A DNA stretch of 11,631 nt from assembly GCA_964473715.1 (NCBI GenBank), contig CAYYQC010000028.1, forward strand, positions 1-11,631, in the 5' to 3' direction. A program made the position numbers and the translations under genes. Position 1 is the first letter of the stretch, and each line of letters opens with the position of its first letter. This document shows positions 1 to 6,838 of the stretch, piece after piece. Below the pieces are notes generated by a model. That model ran no database searches, was not told the DNA's origin, and worked only from the letters and a program-made list of their open reading frames with translations. This DNA comes from 2-12-FULL-41-16 sp964473715 (lineage in GTDB: Bacteria; Patescibacteriota; Patescibacteriia; Magasanikbacterales; UBA922).

Positions 1-68
1 TTTTTGCTGTTCACCGATCCCTGGTCTGAGTGAACAGGCTTGGGATCGGTGGTTGCCGCAACCTGCGG
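1..68 (-). other. Overlapping inverted repeats downstream of the leftmost cassette gene
   Basis: Just after the stop at 70 there are two perfect but mutually exclusive stems: CACCGATCCC (12-21) with GGGATCGGTG (42-51), 10 bp, and CTGTTCAC (7-14) with GTGAACAG (30-37), 8 bp. They share bases 12-14. A small GGTTG/CAACC hairpin (51-55/59-63) also lies here. On the minus strand the last stem is followed by CAAAAA, not a U-tract, so this is not a standard intrinsic terminator in that direction. The element may extend left of the window. Confidence 0.5.
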
Positions 69-69
69 A

Positions 70-408
70 TCAAAGGTCGACGATCTCGGTGAAGGCTGCG
101 AAGCCGTCCTCCCACCGGGGGTTGAAAGCCGGGTTGCGAAAGGTTGCCGCGTAGAGGGGGTGCTCCGCACAGAACTCGGCGCGACTCGTGTAGTCGTCGA
201 CTTTCACCTCTTCCTCGGTGATAACGACGAGATGCTCCACGGTCCCAAACTTCAGGCGAAGTGCGGTATCGTAGACTTCTCCTATCGTCATCGGCCAATG
301 CTGACGGATGTTTCGCGCCAACTTAGGCGCAAAGGATCCGTCACAGCCGGTCACGATCTTCATCACCACGTGCCCGTCCCTCATGATACTAACAACTCCA
401 TTCGTCAT
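70..408 (-). CDS. Unknown 112-aa protein in a GC-rich cassette
   Basis: I do not recognise this soluble 112-residue protein. There is no signal peptide or membrane segment. The N-terminus (VVSIMRDGHVV..., then TGCDGSFAPKLARNI) faintly recalls small phage and bacterial proteins with an 'RDG ... DG.P.G.G' pattern, which is too weak to assign. The start at 408 is chosen because a GGAGG lies 9 bases upstream and the promoter (-10 at 445-450) puts the 5' end near 438; an in-frame ATG at 483 lies upstream of the promoter and is rejected. Composition is unlike the neighbours: I counted 39 G/C in 61-120, against 19 of 60 in 1381-1440. A 150-codon plus-strand frame opposite is taken as a shadow. Real gene likely; function unknown. 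Confidence 0.7.
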   Translation of the reverse strand: MTNGVVSIMRDGHVVMKIVTGCDGSFAPKLARNIRQHWPMTIGEVYDTALRLKFGTVEHLVVITEEEVKVDDYTSRAEFCAEHPLYAATFRNPAFNPRWEDGFAAFTEIVDL

Positions 409-417
409 TGCCGTTTT

Positions 418-422
418 CCTCC
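418..422 (-). promoter_or_regulatory. Shine-Dalgarno GGAGG of the cassette gene
   Basis: The minus strand reads GGAGG 9 bases before the ATG at 408. It fixes the start codon. Strong SD sites are rare in this window, which makes it notable. Confidence 0.7.
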
Positions 423-444
423 CTGGTTGTGGTTGCGGCCGAGC

Positions 445-473
445 AAAATACCATTTTATAGAAAAAATGTCAA
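445..473 (-). promoter_or_regulatory. Sigma70-type promoter for the leftmost cassette
   Basis: The minus strand shows a perfect TTGACA (473-468), a 17-base spacer ending in TGG, and TATTTT (450-445), so a TGn extended -10 is present. Predicted transcription start is near 438, giving a leader of about 30 bases before the ATG at 408. Base composition changes from AT-rich to GC-rich just after the -10. It is divergent from the promoter at 489-517. Confidence 0.7.
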
Positions 474-488
474 TATAAGCCAAGAAAG

Positions 489-517
489 GTGACTTTCATT
501 CTTCCTGATGCTACTAT
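489..517 (+). promoter_or_regulatory. Extended -10 promoter of the DedA operon
   Basis: TGCTACTAT (509-517) is an extended -10, with GTGACT (489-494, four of six matches to TTGACA) 17 bases upstream. The A of the ATG at 525 is 8 bases after the -10, so transcription probably starts at or next to the start codon. No SD is visible, which fits a leaderless mRNA. The same nine bases form the -10 of the LssY gene promoter. Confidence 0.6.
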
Positions 518-524
518 ATAGACT

Positions 525-1118
525 ATGATTGAGTCAGGAATGCCAGCTTTATTTGAAACCCTAAAATATGGGGTATTTTTTTTCGCTGCGTGGTTTGAGG
601 GCCCTATTGCCATGACTGCTTCTGGTTTTTTATTAAGGCTTGGGCATGTGGAATTGTGGCCAGTGTACATTGCATTACTTTTGGGTGATTTGGCAGGGGA
701 CACGATGTGGTATTTTTTGGGTAAAAAATATGCGCACACACTTATAAAAAAATACGGAAAATATATTGGAATAGAAGAAAACATTGTTACGACCATAGAA
801 AAAGCCTTTGAGCGACACCATCATAAAATTTTATTATTTTCCAAAATGACCATGGGTCTGGGATTTGCCTTGCCTGTTATTATCGCGGCAGGCGCGGCCC
901 GAGTACCATTTAAAAAATTCATGCTATCTAATGCCGCTGGACAAGTCATCTGGACTGGAATACTATTAGCCATAGGATATTTTTTTGGAGATTTCTATCT
1001 TACGTTAAATCACGGCTTTAAAAGACTTTCATTGATATCAGGGGTAATTATTTTATTGCTAGTTTTGCACGGTTTTGGCAAATATATCAAAAAGAAAAAA
1101 CTGTACGAAAAATTATGA
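525..1118 (+). CDS. DedA/VTT (SNARE-associated) family membrane protein
   Basis: A 197-aa integral membrane protein of the DedA (VTT) superfamily, whose characterised members act in lipid flipping and membrane homeostasis. Supporting signs are a membrane-embedded acidic N-terminal motif (FEGPIAMTASG, residues 24-34), the GDLAGDTMWYFLGKKYA block (54-70) and the 'ALP...GAARVPFKKF...GQ..W' block (115-143), with hydrophobic helices around 42-57, 105-125, 136-156 and 168-185. The basic tail KKKKLYEKL is probably cytoplasmic. The arginine-containing segment usual before the conserved proline is replaced here by FSKMTMGLGFALP. The start at 525 fits the adjacent promoter; M6 (540) is the alternative. 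The stop overlaps the next start by 4 bases (ATGA). First gene of a four-gene operon. Confidence 0.85.
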   Translation: MIESGMPALFETLKYGVFFFAAWFEGPIAMTASGFLLRLGHVELWPVYIALLLGDLAGDTMWYFLGKKYAHTLIKKYGKYIGIEENIVTTIEKAFERHHHKILLFSKMTMGLGFALPVIIAAGAARVPFKKFMLSNAAGQVIWTGILLAIGYFFGDFYLTLNHGFKRLSLISGVIILLLVLHGFGKYIKKKKLYEKL

Positions 1119-1837
1119 TTTCCATTGTTATACCAACATTAAATGAAGAGCGAAGAATTGGCCAAACTTTGCAAAGATTACGTGATACATTAGTAGGAGA
1201 TTTTGAAATTATTGTTTCTGATGGTGGAAGTAAAGATAAAACCGCGGATATTGCACGTGCTTTGGCTGATAAAGTAATTGTACATAGTGGTCTTGATCGT
1301 CAAACCATTGCTGGTGGCAGAAACGCAGGTGCCAAAGTAGCTGCAGGCGAATACATTACTTTTTTGGATGCTGATGTAACTATTCCAAACCCAGCCATTC
1401 TTTTTCCAGGAGCAATAGCCTTATTTGAAAAAAATAAAAAATTATTAGGATTATGTGTGGCTTTAAAAGTGCATCCTTCTGAATGTAAACGCGGAGATGG
1501 ATTTTTTTCTTGGCTTGTAAATACAGTGCATCGTTTTTTAAATAATGTACTTAGAATAGGTAGTGCAATGGGAGAATTTCAAATGGTTCGTCGTGAAGTA
1601 TTTATTACGGTTGGTGGTTATCGCGAAGATTTAGTGGCTGGTGAAGACAATGAATTATTTTGGCGATTTAATAAAATTGGACGTACCAGATTATGTACCG
1701 AGTGGGTGGTGTATCATAGTGGTCGTCGCGCACATCAAATTGGTTGGATAAAACTTATCTATACCTGGATGATAAATGTAGGTTCTGTATATATTTTTAA
1801 GCGTTCAGTCAGCAAAGAATGGACTGAGGTAAGGTAG
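1115..1837 (+). CDS. Glycosyltransferase family 2 (GT-A fold)
   Basis: A 240-aa GT2 glycosyltransferase that would transfer a sugar from a nucleotide-sugar donor to an envelope lipid or glycan; donor and acceptor cannot be read from the sequence. It begins directly with the fold (ISIVIPTLNEE, residues 2-12), has the nucleotide-binding DGGSKDKT (36-43), a GGRNAGAKVA segment (67-76), the metal-binding DAD (85-87) and a GEDNELFWR motif (176-184) that supplies the usual acidic catalytic position. A hydrophobic stretch near 209-228 could be a C-terminal membrane contact. The length is typical of a single-domain GT2. It overlaps the DedA gene by 4 bases and ends one base before the next start. No SD is visible, so translational coupling is likely. 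Confidence 0.9.
   Translation: MISIVIPTLNEERRIGQTLQRLRDTLVGDFEIIVSDGGSKDKTADIARALADKVIVHSGLDRQTIAGGRNAGAKVAAGEYITFLDADVTIPNPAILFPGAIALFEKNKKLLGLCVALKVHPSECKRGDGFFSWLVNTVHRFLNNVLRIGSAMGEFQMVRREVFITVGGYREDLVAGEDNELFWRFNKIGRTRLCTEWVVYHSGRRAHQIGWIKLIYTWMINVGSVYIFKRSVSKEWTEVR
1826..1830 (+). promoter_or_regulatory. SD-like GAGGT before the peptidase gene
   Basis: GAGGT lies inside the 3' end of the glycosyltransferase gene, 8 bases before the ATG at 1839. It is the only clear SD I see among the AT-rich genes here, and it supports that start. Confidence 0.45.
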
Positions 1838-1838
1838 T

Positions 1839-3212
1839 ATGAATTTGAAATTAAATAGTGATAATTTAAAAATCGCCACAGCGATTATTGGCGTGGATAC
1901 ATTGTGGGGTGGAAATGTGGATGATTTTAGCGGTACGAATCGGCTCATTGCTGATTCGTATTTTTCAGATTATGAATTGCCTCCTTGTTTTTTTGATTTA
2001 ACCGCAGACGCGCTCCGTGAGTCTGAGGGAGTTTTGGGCAAAGCAGTTTCAAATGAAGATATTATTGAATACGCTCGGAAATTTAGTATCCGTGAATGCA
2101 TTGAATTTTTACAATCGGGGTCTAGTGCTACGACTGACGTACAGAAAAATTATCAGGTGCGAATGGGTAAGGCTTTGGAAGTCATGCTTGATTTGGCTTT
2201 GAGTCAGCGTGGAATTGTAGAAGAGATTTCATACGCGCGTTTAGTAGAAGCAGGCACTGGTTTTGCACCTCAATTATTTGATGTTTCAGAGCATCGTAAA
2301 ATAATTATAGATGTACTTGAACAAATTGGTGAAGGTCCATCATTGCATCATAACAATTTACTCGCGGCCGTAGATGCTTGGCGTAGTAAGCGTTTGCTTG
2401 CTTCATCAGAAATGGCCGAGGTAAATAAAGTGTTAATTCCAGAATTAGACGTGAGTACGCAAAAAAATATCCTTCCATATTTACCAGCAGATTTTGCCAA
2501 TGTTTCACGGACCAATGTAGTTTTTAAACCAATCGCGGGTGCGAATTTTAGTGGTTCACTCAATTATTTAGGAAAAGAGCGAAGCGCCGATGGTTCACCA
2601 CTATATGAAGCCGTGTATGAAATTAATGCAGAAATTGAAATTACTAAAACTGAATTTGAATTTTTAGTAGCACATGAAGTGGTACCTGGACATGTGATGA
2701 CCACAGCACTTACACAGTATTTGTGTTTTACAAATACATCTGGATTTGGTTTTGAAAACACAATTTTTCCCATGTGTTCTCCTGCCGCAACATTGTCTGA
2801 GGGCGTAGCAAATATGGCTTTGTTTTTGGCGCGCGGTTGGAAGAGTGATGCCGATATTACTGACCCAGATATGCGCTTGGCATATTTGCTGAGTGTGCTC
2901 CAAGATTACGGCAAAGCTAATATTAGTTATCGATTGCATCAGGAAAAAATGGAGCCAGCCAAAGTAAGTGAATTGACTCGGTCTGAATGTTTGTTAACAG
3001 CTGAGCGCGCGGAAAAACTTACTTTTGCGTGGGGTGCGCATCCACTCTTGGGAAAAATGTATATGCCTGCATATGCTGTCGGGACAAATATTGTAGGGGA
3101 CTTGCTTAAAAAATATGGTCCGGAAAAATTAATCCCTGTGGCATATGGCGCACAGGGGCCTGTAGATATTATAAGTTTAGGTCATTTGCTTCATGAAAAA
3201 TATGGCCATTAA
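1839..3212 (+). CDS. DUF885-like zinc metallopeptidase (HExxPGH)
   Basis: A 457-aa protein with no signal peptide, so probably cytoplasmic. The key motif is AHEVVPGHVMTTAL (H279, E280, H285), matching the HExxPGH pattern of DUF885 proteins, a gluzincin-like putative peptidase family. A second motif, LSEGVANMA (E321), sits where that family has SEGWA, and would give the third zinc ligand. The rest is mostly alpha-helical and diverges; DUF885 proteins are usually longer (about 550-600 aa), so this may be a separate short subfamily. The substrate is unknown. An SD-like GAGGT precedes the start. The end overlaps the HAD gene by 20 bases, so the two are probably translated together. Confidence 0.7.
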   Translation: MNLKLNSDNLKIATAIIGVDTLWGGNVDDFSGTNRLIADSYFSDYELPPCFFDLTADALRESEGVLGKAVSNEDIIEYARKFSIRECIEFLQSGSSATTDVQKNYQVRMGKALEVMLDLALSQRGIVEEISYARLVEAGTGFAPQLFDVSEHRKIIIDVLEQIGEGPSLHHNNLLAAVDAWRSKRLLASSEMAEVNKVLIPELDVSTQKNILPYLPADFANVSRTNVVFKPIAGANFSGSLNYLGKERSADGSPLYEAVYEINAEIEITKTEFEFLVAHEVVPGHVMTTALTQYLCFTNTSGFGFENTIFPMCSPAATLSEGVANMALFLARGWKSDADITDPDMRLAYLLSVLQDYGKANISYRLHQEKMEPAKVSELTRSECLLTAERAEKLTFAWGAHPLLGKMYMPAYAVGTNIVGDLLKKYGPEKLIPVAYGAQGPVDIISLGHLLHEKYGH

Positions 3213-3819
3213 AACAATTATTATTGACATGGGTGGAACATTATTTGCTGATGGCGGAAAACGTATTGGTCCAATGGCTGCGGCTGAAAAAGGGTATGAT
3301 CCTGATTTAATCAAACAAGAAATTGTGCGTTCTCCGATTCGGTATGAAGCCATGCGCGGAAGAATATCTGATAAAGAATTTTGGAATCATGTGAAAATTT
3401 CTTTGCCGGCTGAATATGATATTGATTATTTAGAGCAGGCATTTTATAAAGCGTACGCAGACATACATCAAGAAGTGTTAGAAGTCGTAAAAAAACTCAA
3501 GGCTCAAAATTACCGTCTTGTTATTTGGTCAGGAAATATGCGTGACCGTGTGGCATATATAGAAAATAAATTTCATTTTTTGCAGTATTTTGACCAAACA
3601 GTTTTTTCCTTTGATTTTGGTGCTTCTAAGCCAGAACCTTTGTTTACTGATGCGTTGGTGAGTAACTTAGAATGTTTGCCAGAAGAGGCCGTGCTTATTG
3701 ATGATAGCACTTCAACCATTGCTGAAGTTAAGGCCCAAGGTATTCACACTATTCAATATAAAGAAGGGGATTATGAATATCTTTGTGCTGAGTTAGCTAA
3801 GCTTGGAGTTTCTCTCTAG
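3193..3819 (+). CDS. HAD-superfamily hydrolase, subfamily IA-like
   Basis: A 208-aa haloacid dehalogenase-like hydrolase, probably a phosphatase on a small phosphorylated metabolite. Motif I is IIIDMGGTLF with nucleophile D12; the usual second aspartate is glycine (G14), a variant also found in YihX-like HAD phosphatases (DLGNV), so activity is not excluded. Motif II is VIWSGN (S113), motif III is ASKPEP (K146) and motif IV is LIDDSTSTI (D170, D171). The segment 27-95 is a helical cap of the C1 type. An internal ATG at 3202 is an equally good start, and neither has a good SD. Last gene of the DedA operon; no convincing terminator follows before the next promoter. Confidence 0.85.
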   Translation: MKNMAIKTIIIDMGGTLFADGGKRIGPMAAAEKGYDPDLIKQEIVRSPIRYEAMRGRISDKEFWNHVKISLPAEYDIDYLEQAFYKAYADIHQEVLEVVKKLKAQNYRLVIWSGNMRDRVAYIENKFHFLQYFDQTVFSFDFGASKPEPLFTDALVSNLECLPEEAVLIDDSTSTIAEVKAQGIHTIQYKEGDYEYLCAELAKLGVSL

Positions 3820-3821
3820 CC

Positions 3822-3849
3822 TTGCAAAAATGGCATTTTGCGATATAAT
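3822..3849 (+). promoter_or_regulatory. Promoter of the pilin-like gene operon
   Basis: TTGCAA (3822-3827), a 16-base spacer and a perfect TATAAT (3844-3849). The A of the ATG at 3858 lies 9 bases after the -10, so the mRNA probably starts within two bases of the start codon and is leaderless. A weak GCAAAA/TTTTGC inverted repeat (3824-3829/3836-3841) overlaps the -35 and spacer; it is too weak to call a terminator or operator. Confidence 0.7.
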
Positions 3850-3857
3850 GCCAGTCT

Positions 3858-4175
3858 ATGGATTGGACAGATAAAATTAATTTGGGAAGTGCAGATCCTC
3901 GTCTTATTGCCGGCAACCTCATTGGAACTTTTATCAGCTATTTAGGCATTCTCGTAGTGCTAATTGTACTCTGGGCAGGCTTTAAATGGATGATTTCAGG
4001 CGGAAAAGAAGAAAAAGTTAAAGACGCTAAAATGACCCTGGTGAACATGGTTTTTGGGCTTTTAGTGATTTTGAGTGCCTATAGTATTGTAAATTTTGTG
4101 ATTAAATCAATCAGTGATGCTAATGGAGTAACGCCCACTAACCAGCCTACTAACTCTCCACCAGAGAATTTATGA
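3858..4175 (+). CDS. Small two-helix TrbC/VirB2-like (pilin-like) membrane protein
   Basis: A 105-aa protein with two hydrophobic helices (about 17-44 and 59-85) separated by a short polar turn with WMISGGKEEKVKDAK (44-58), and a flexible Thr/Asn/Pro-rich tail (90-105). This layout is that of the small TrbC/VirB2-like proteins often found in Patescibacteria, which resemble type IV secretion pilins. There is no long cleavable leader, and no other secretion-system gene is present in the window, so a pilus role is inferred from the family only; a simple structural membrane protein is possible. The promoter suggests a leaderless mRNA. The stop overlaps the next start by 4 bases (ATGA), tying it to the CNNM gene. 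Confidence 0.65.
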   Translation: MDWTDKINLGSADPRLIAGNLIGTFISYLGILVVLIVLWAGFKWMISGGKEEKVKDAKMTLVNMVFGLLVILSAYSIVNFVIKSISDANGVTPTNQPTNSPPENL

Positions 4176-5464
4176 GTCTTGTTTTTGAAATTGCCGTAAT
4201 TATTACCCTGGTTTTATTGAACGGACTTCTTTCAATGTCTGAAATCGCGATTATTGCTTCACGAAAAAGTCGGTTGCAACAAATGGCCAATGAAGGTAAT
4301 CACAAAGCAGAATTAGCACTTAAACTTTCTGAACATCCGGAAAATCTTTTGTCTGTAGTACAAATTGGAATTACGTTGGTGGGAATTATTGCTGGTGTGT
4401 ATGGTGGCGCCACCATTGCCGAACGTTTGGCTGTGTATTTGTCTGCCTTTGAATTTTTGGGAAACTATGCAGAAATTTTTTCTGTTTTAATTGTGGTTGG
4501 GCTTATCACTTACGTTTCGCTACTTATCGGTGAATTAGTGCCAAAACGCATTGCCCTTAGTAATCCAGAAAAAATTGCTTCCAAAACCGCGGGCTTCATG
4601 AAATTCATGGGAACGGTAACTTTTCCATTAGTAAAAGTATTAACTAAATCTGCTGACCTTGTTTTGCGTCTTTTAAAAGTAAGACATATTTCTGAACCAG
4701 AAGTAACTGAAGAAGAAGTAAAAGTATTAATTGATGAAGGTACAAAAGCAGGAATTTTTGAAGAAGTAGAACAAGACATGGTAGAAAGTGTTTTGACTTT
4801 GGATAATCGTCCAATCAGCGCGCTTATGACACCGCGTACAGAAATTGATTGGTATGATTTAGAAGACCCGATTGATGTATTTGAAAATAAAATTAAATCC
4901 AGTCAGCGTTCAGTCTTTCCAGTGGCGCATGACACTTTAGATAATGTACTGGGTGTACTTGATGTGAAAGATTATTTGGTTTTAAAATTAGAACAAAAAA
5001 ATAAAAAAGGAAAAACAGATGTACGTGAAATTTTGCGCAATTCATTGTTTATTGTGGAAAGTACGCCAATTTTAAAAACCGTAGAAATGTTCAAACGCAC
5101 AGGAATTCACATTGCCATGATTATTGATGAACACGGTGTGGTACAAGGATTAGTAACTATTAATGATGTGTTAGAAGCCATTGTCGGTGATATTTCATTA
5201 TCTGGTGAACCAGAAGCTGTAGAGCGCGAAGATGGTTCCTGGCTCATTGATGGCATGCTTCCGCTTGATGAATTTAAACGAATCTTTAATCTTGATAAAT
5301 GGGAGGGAGAAGAAGGTGGACATTATTACACCATGGGCGGGCTTTTAGTAGTACACATGGGACGTGCACCCAAAGCCGGTGATAAATTTGAATGGAATAA
5401 TTTCTTGTTTGAAGTTGTGGACATGGATGGTCGGCGCGTAGATAAAATGATTGTCTATGCCTAA
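4172..5464 (+). CDS. CNNM/CorC (HlyC/TlyC-type) family protein
   Basis: A full-length 430-aa member of the 'hemolysin' family, now regarded as CNNM/CorC-type divalent cation (Mg2+) transporters or regulators. Residues 1-165 form the CNNM (DUF21) membrane domain, with MSEIAIIASRKSRLQ (22-36), the QIGITLVGIIAGVYGG helix (64-79) and GELVPKRIAL (120-129). Two CBS domains follow at about 213-275 and 283-342 (the second contains MIIDEHGVVQGLVTINDVLE), then a CorC/HlyC C-terminal domain (about 350-429) ending in RRVDKMIV. All expected parts are present. It overlaps the pilin-like gene by 4 bases and the oxidoreductase gene by 8, so all are probably one transcript. Hemolytic activity should not be assumed. 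Confidence 0.92.
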   Translation: MSLVFEIAVIITLVLLNGLLSMSEIAIIASRKSRLQQMANEGNHKAELALKLSEHPENLLSVVQIGITLVGIIAGVYGGATIAERLAVYLSAFEFLGNYAEIFSVLIVVGLITYVSLLIGELVPKRIALSNPEKIASKTAGFMKFMGTVTFPLVKVLTKSADLVLRLLKVRHISEPEVTEEEVKVLIDEGTKAGIFEEVEQDMVESVLTLDNRPISALMTPRTEIDWYDLEDPIDVFENKIKSSQRSVFPVAHDTLDNVLGVLDVKDYLVLKLEQKNKKGKTDVREILRNSLFIVESTPILKTVEMFKRTGIHIAMIIDEHGVVQGLVTINDVLEAIVGDISLSGEPEAVEREDGSWLIDGMLPLDEFKRIFNLDKWEGEEGGHYYTMGGLLVVHMGRAPKAGDKFEWNNFLFEVVDMDGRRVDKMIVYA

Positions 5465-6836
5465 AATTTCTTCACCCTGGCTATATCAATTAAAGCGAGA
5501 GCGTAAAGAGAAAAAGTTAAATCAAGATGCGCATGCTACGGTGGTCGTAGTTGGTGGTGGAATTGCTGGCATGTGTACAGCCTATTTTTTGTTAAAAAAT
5601 ACTCGTTCATCTGTCTTGCTTTTAGAAGCACACCGTGTGGCGCATGGAGCCACTGGACATAATGCTGGACAAATTGCCAGTTATTTTGAAAAACCCTTTG
5701 CTGATATTGTTAAAGAATTTGGTTTTAAAATGGCCAGTGAGGGACAAAGTGCAATTGAGTCAGCGTGGAATTTGCTTGAAGAAATATATAAAGACGCAAA
5801 ATTAAAAACACCATTTTGGTCATTTCCAGGATATGCAGGTTGCCGTTCTTATGAAGAAGTTTTATATCATTTAAAAGATATTGCGTGGCAACAAAAAAGT
5901 GGTTCTACGGAAATAGAAAAAATGTTAATTGCTGAGTCCGCACCTTTTTTGCGAAAAATACCACGCGCGTATCGTGATTGTTTTACCTTAGCCGCGCATC
6001 GCGATGTTCTTAATTTACTTCAAACCAATGACCATAAGTTTCAAGCTACTTTAATTAAACGCAAAGGCTGTTTGAATAGCGCGACTTTTACCGAAGAATT
6101 GGCCGGATATTTAATTGCTAAATACAAAGACCGATTTGAACTCGCAGAACAGTCACCGGTCAGTCATGTGATTTTGCGTGAAAAAAGCGCACTTCTTACT
6201 GTGAATCAGCATGTGGTAGTAGCAAAAAAAGTTGTGCTCTGTACCAATGGTTTTGAAAAGTTTAGTATTGTAAATACAGCGGGTGAAGAAATTGATTCAG
6301 CTTTTCACCACATGGTTCGCGGAGCAATTGGATATATGGCGGGATATTTGGACAAGGCTGGATCACCGCCAACCGCGATTAGTTATTTACCAGATCATGA
6401 TAAAACTGGTGCGGCATATGTGACTGACCCATATTTTTATTTAACACGCCGTCCTTTTGAAGAAGAGGGGAAACGTGCTCGTAATTTAATTTGTATCGGT
6501 GGGCCAGAAGTGGATATTGAAGATACCAATGAGTATGATCGTGATATGCACAAATATCCAGCGCAAGCACAAAAAGATATTGATGAGTTTTTGCATAAAA
6601 GTTATGCGCCAGCGCCAAATGGAAAAATTAATTATAAATTTCGTTGGCATGGTTTGATGGGGTATACCCCAAATGGAATTCGTCGAATTGGTCCAGAACC
6701 ACGTAATTCGGTTTTGCTATATAATTTAGGTTGTAATGGTGTGGGAATTTTGCCGTCTATTTATGGCGGTTCGCGGATTGCACAAATAATTGCTGGTAGA
6801 AAAGTGGGGCGGTCGATTTTTGATCCGAAAAAATAA
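5457..6836 (+). CDS. FAD-dependent oxidoreductase, DAO family
   Basis: A 459-aa flavoprotein of the D-amino-acid oxidase/glycine oxidase fold, which oxidises amine-type substrates; the substrate here is not predictable. The dinucleotide fold is VVVGGGIAGM (G33, G35, G38), with E57 in LLLEAHR at the end of strand 2 for ribose binding, followed by GATGHNAGQI (64-73), the usual FAD-contact motif of DAO proteins. The C-terminus has a second FAD-facing block, WHGLMGYTPNGIRRIGP, then NLGCNGVG...GG, as in DadA/PuuB relatives. A 23-residue charged lead (KRERKEKK) precedes the fold; there is no signal peptide. I chose ATG 5457 over TTG 5451. It overlaps the CNNM gene by 8 bases. Confidence 0.88.
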   Translation: MPKISSPWLYQLKRERKEKKLNQDAHATVVVVGGGIAGMCTAYFLLKNTRSSVLLLEAHRVAHGATGHNAGQIASYFEKPFADIVKEFGFKMASEGQSAIESAWNLLEEIYKDAKLKTPFWSFPGYAGCRSYEEVLYHLKDIAWQQKSGSTEIEKMLIAESAPFLRKIPRAYRDCFTLAAHRDVLNLLQTNDHKFQATLIKRKGCLNSATFTEELAGYLIAKYKDRFELAEQSPVSHVILREKSALLTVNQHVVVAKKVVLCTNGFEKFSIVNTAGEEIDSAFHHMVRGAIGYMAGYLDKAGSPPTAISYLPDHDKTGAAYVTDPYFYLTRRPFEEEGKRARNLICIGGPEVDIEDTNEYDRDMHKYPAQAQKDIDEFLHKSYAPAPNGKINYKFRWHGLMGYTPNGIRRIGPEPRNSVLLYNLGCNGVGILPSIYGGSRIAQIIAGRKVGRSIFDPKK

Positions 6837-6838
6837 TT

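Noticed and set aside
1..68. Integron attC site at the end of the left cassette
   Set aside because: No RYYYAAC/GTTRRRY core pair in the right arrangement, and the cassette has its own promoter.
40..492. 150-codon plus-strand frame over the left cassette
   Set aside because: No SD or promoter in the right place, and it is antisense to a gene with a perfect GGAGG and a promoter; long antisense frames are common in GC-rich DNA.
4172..5464. Hemolysin function for the CNNM/CorC protein
   Set aside because: The name is historical; domain content supports ion transport or regulation, and nothing points to cell lysis.
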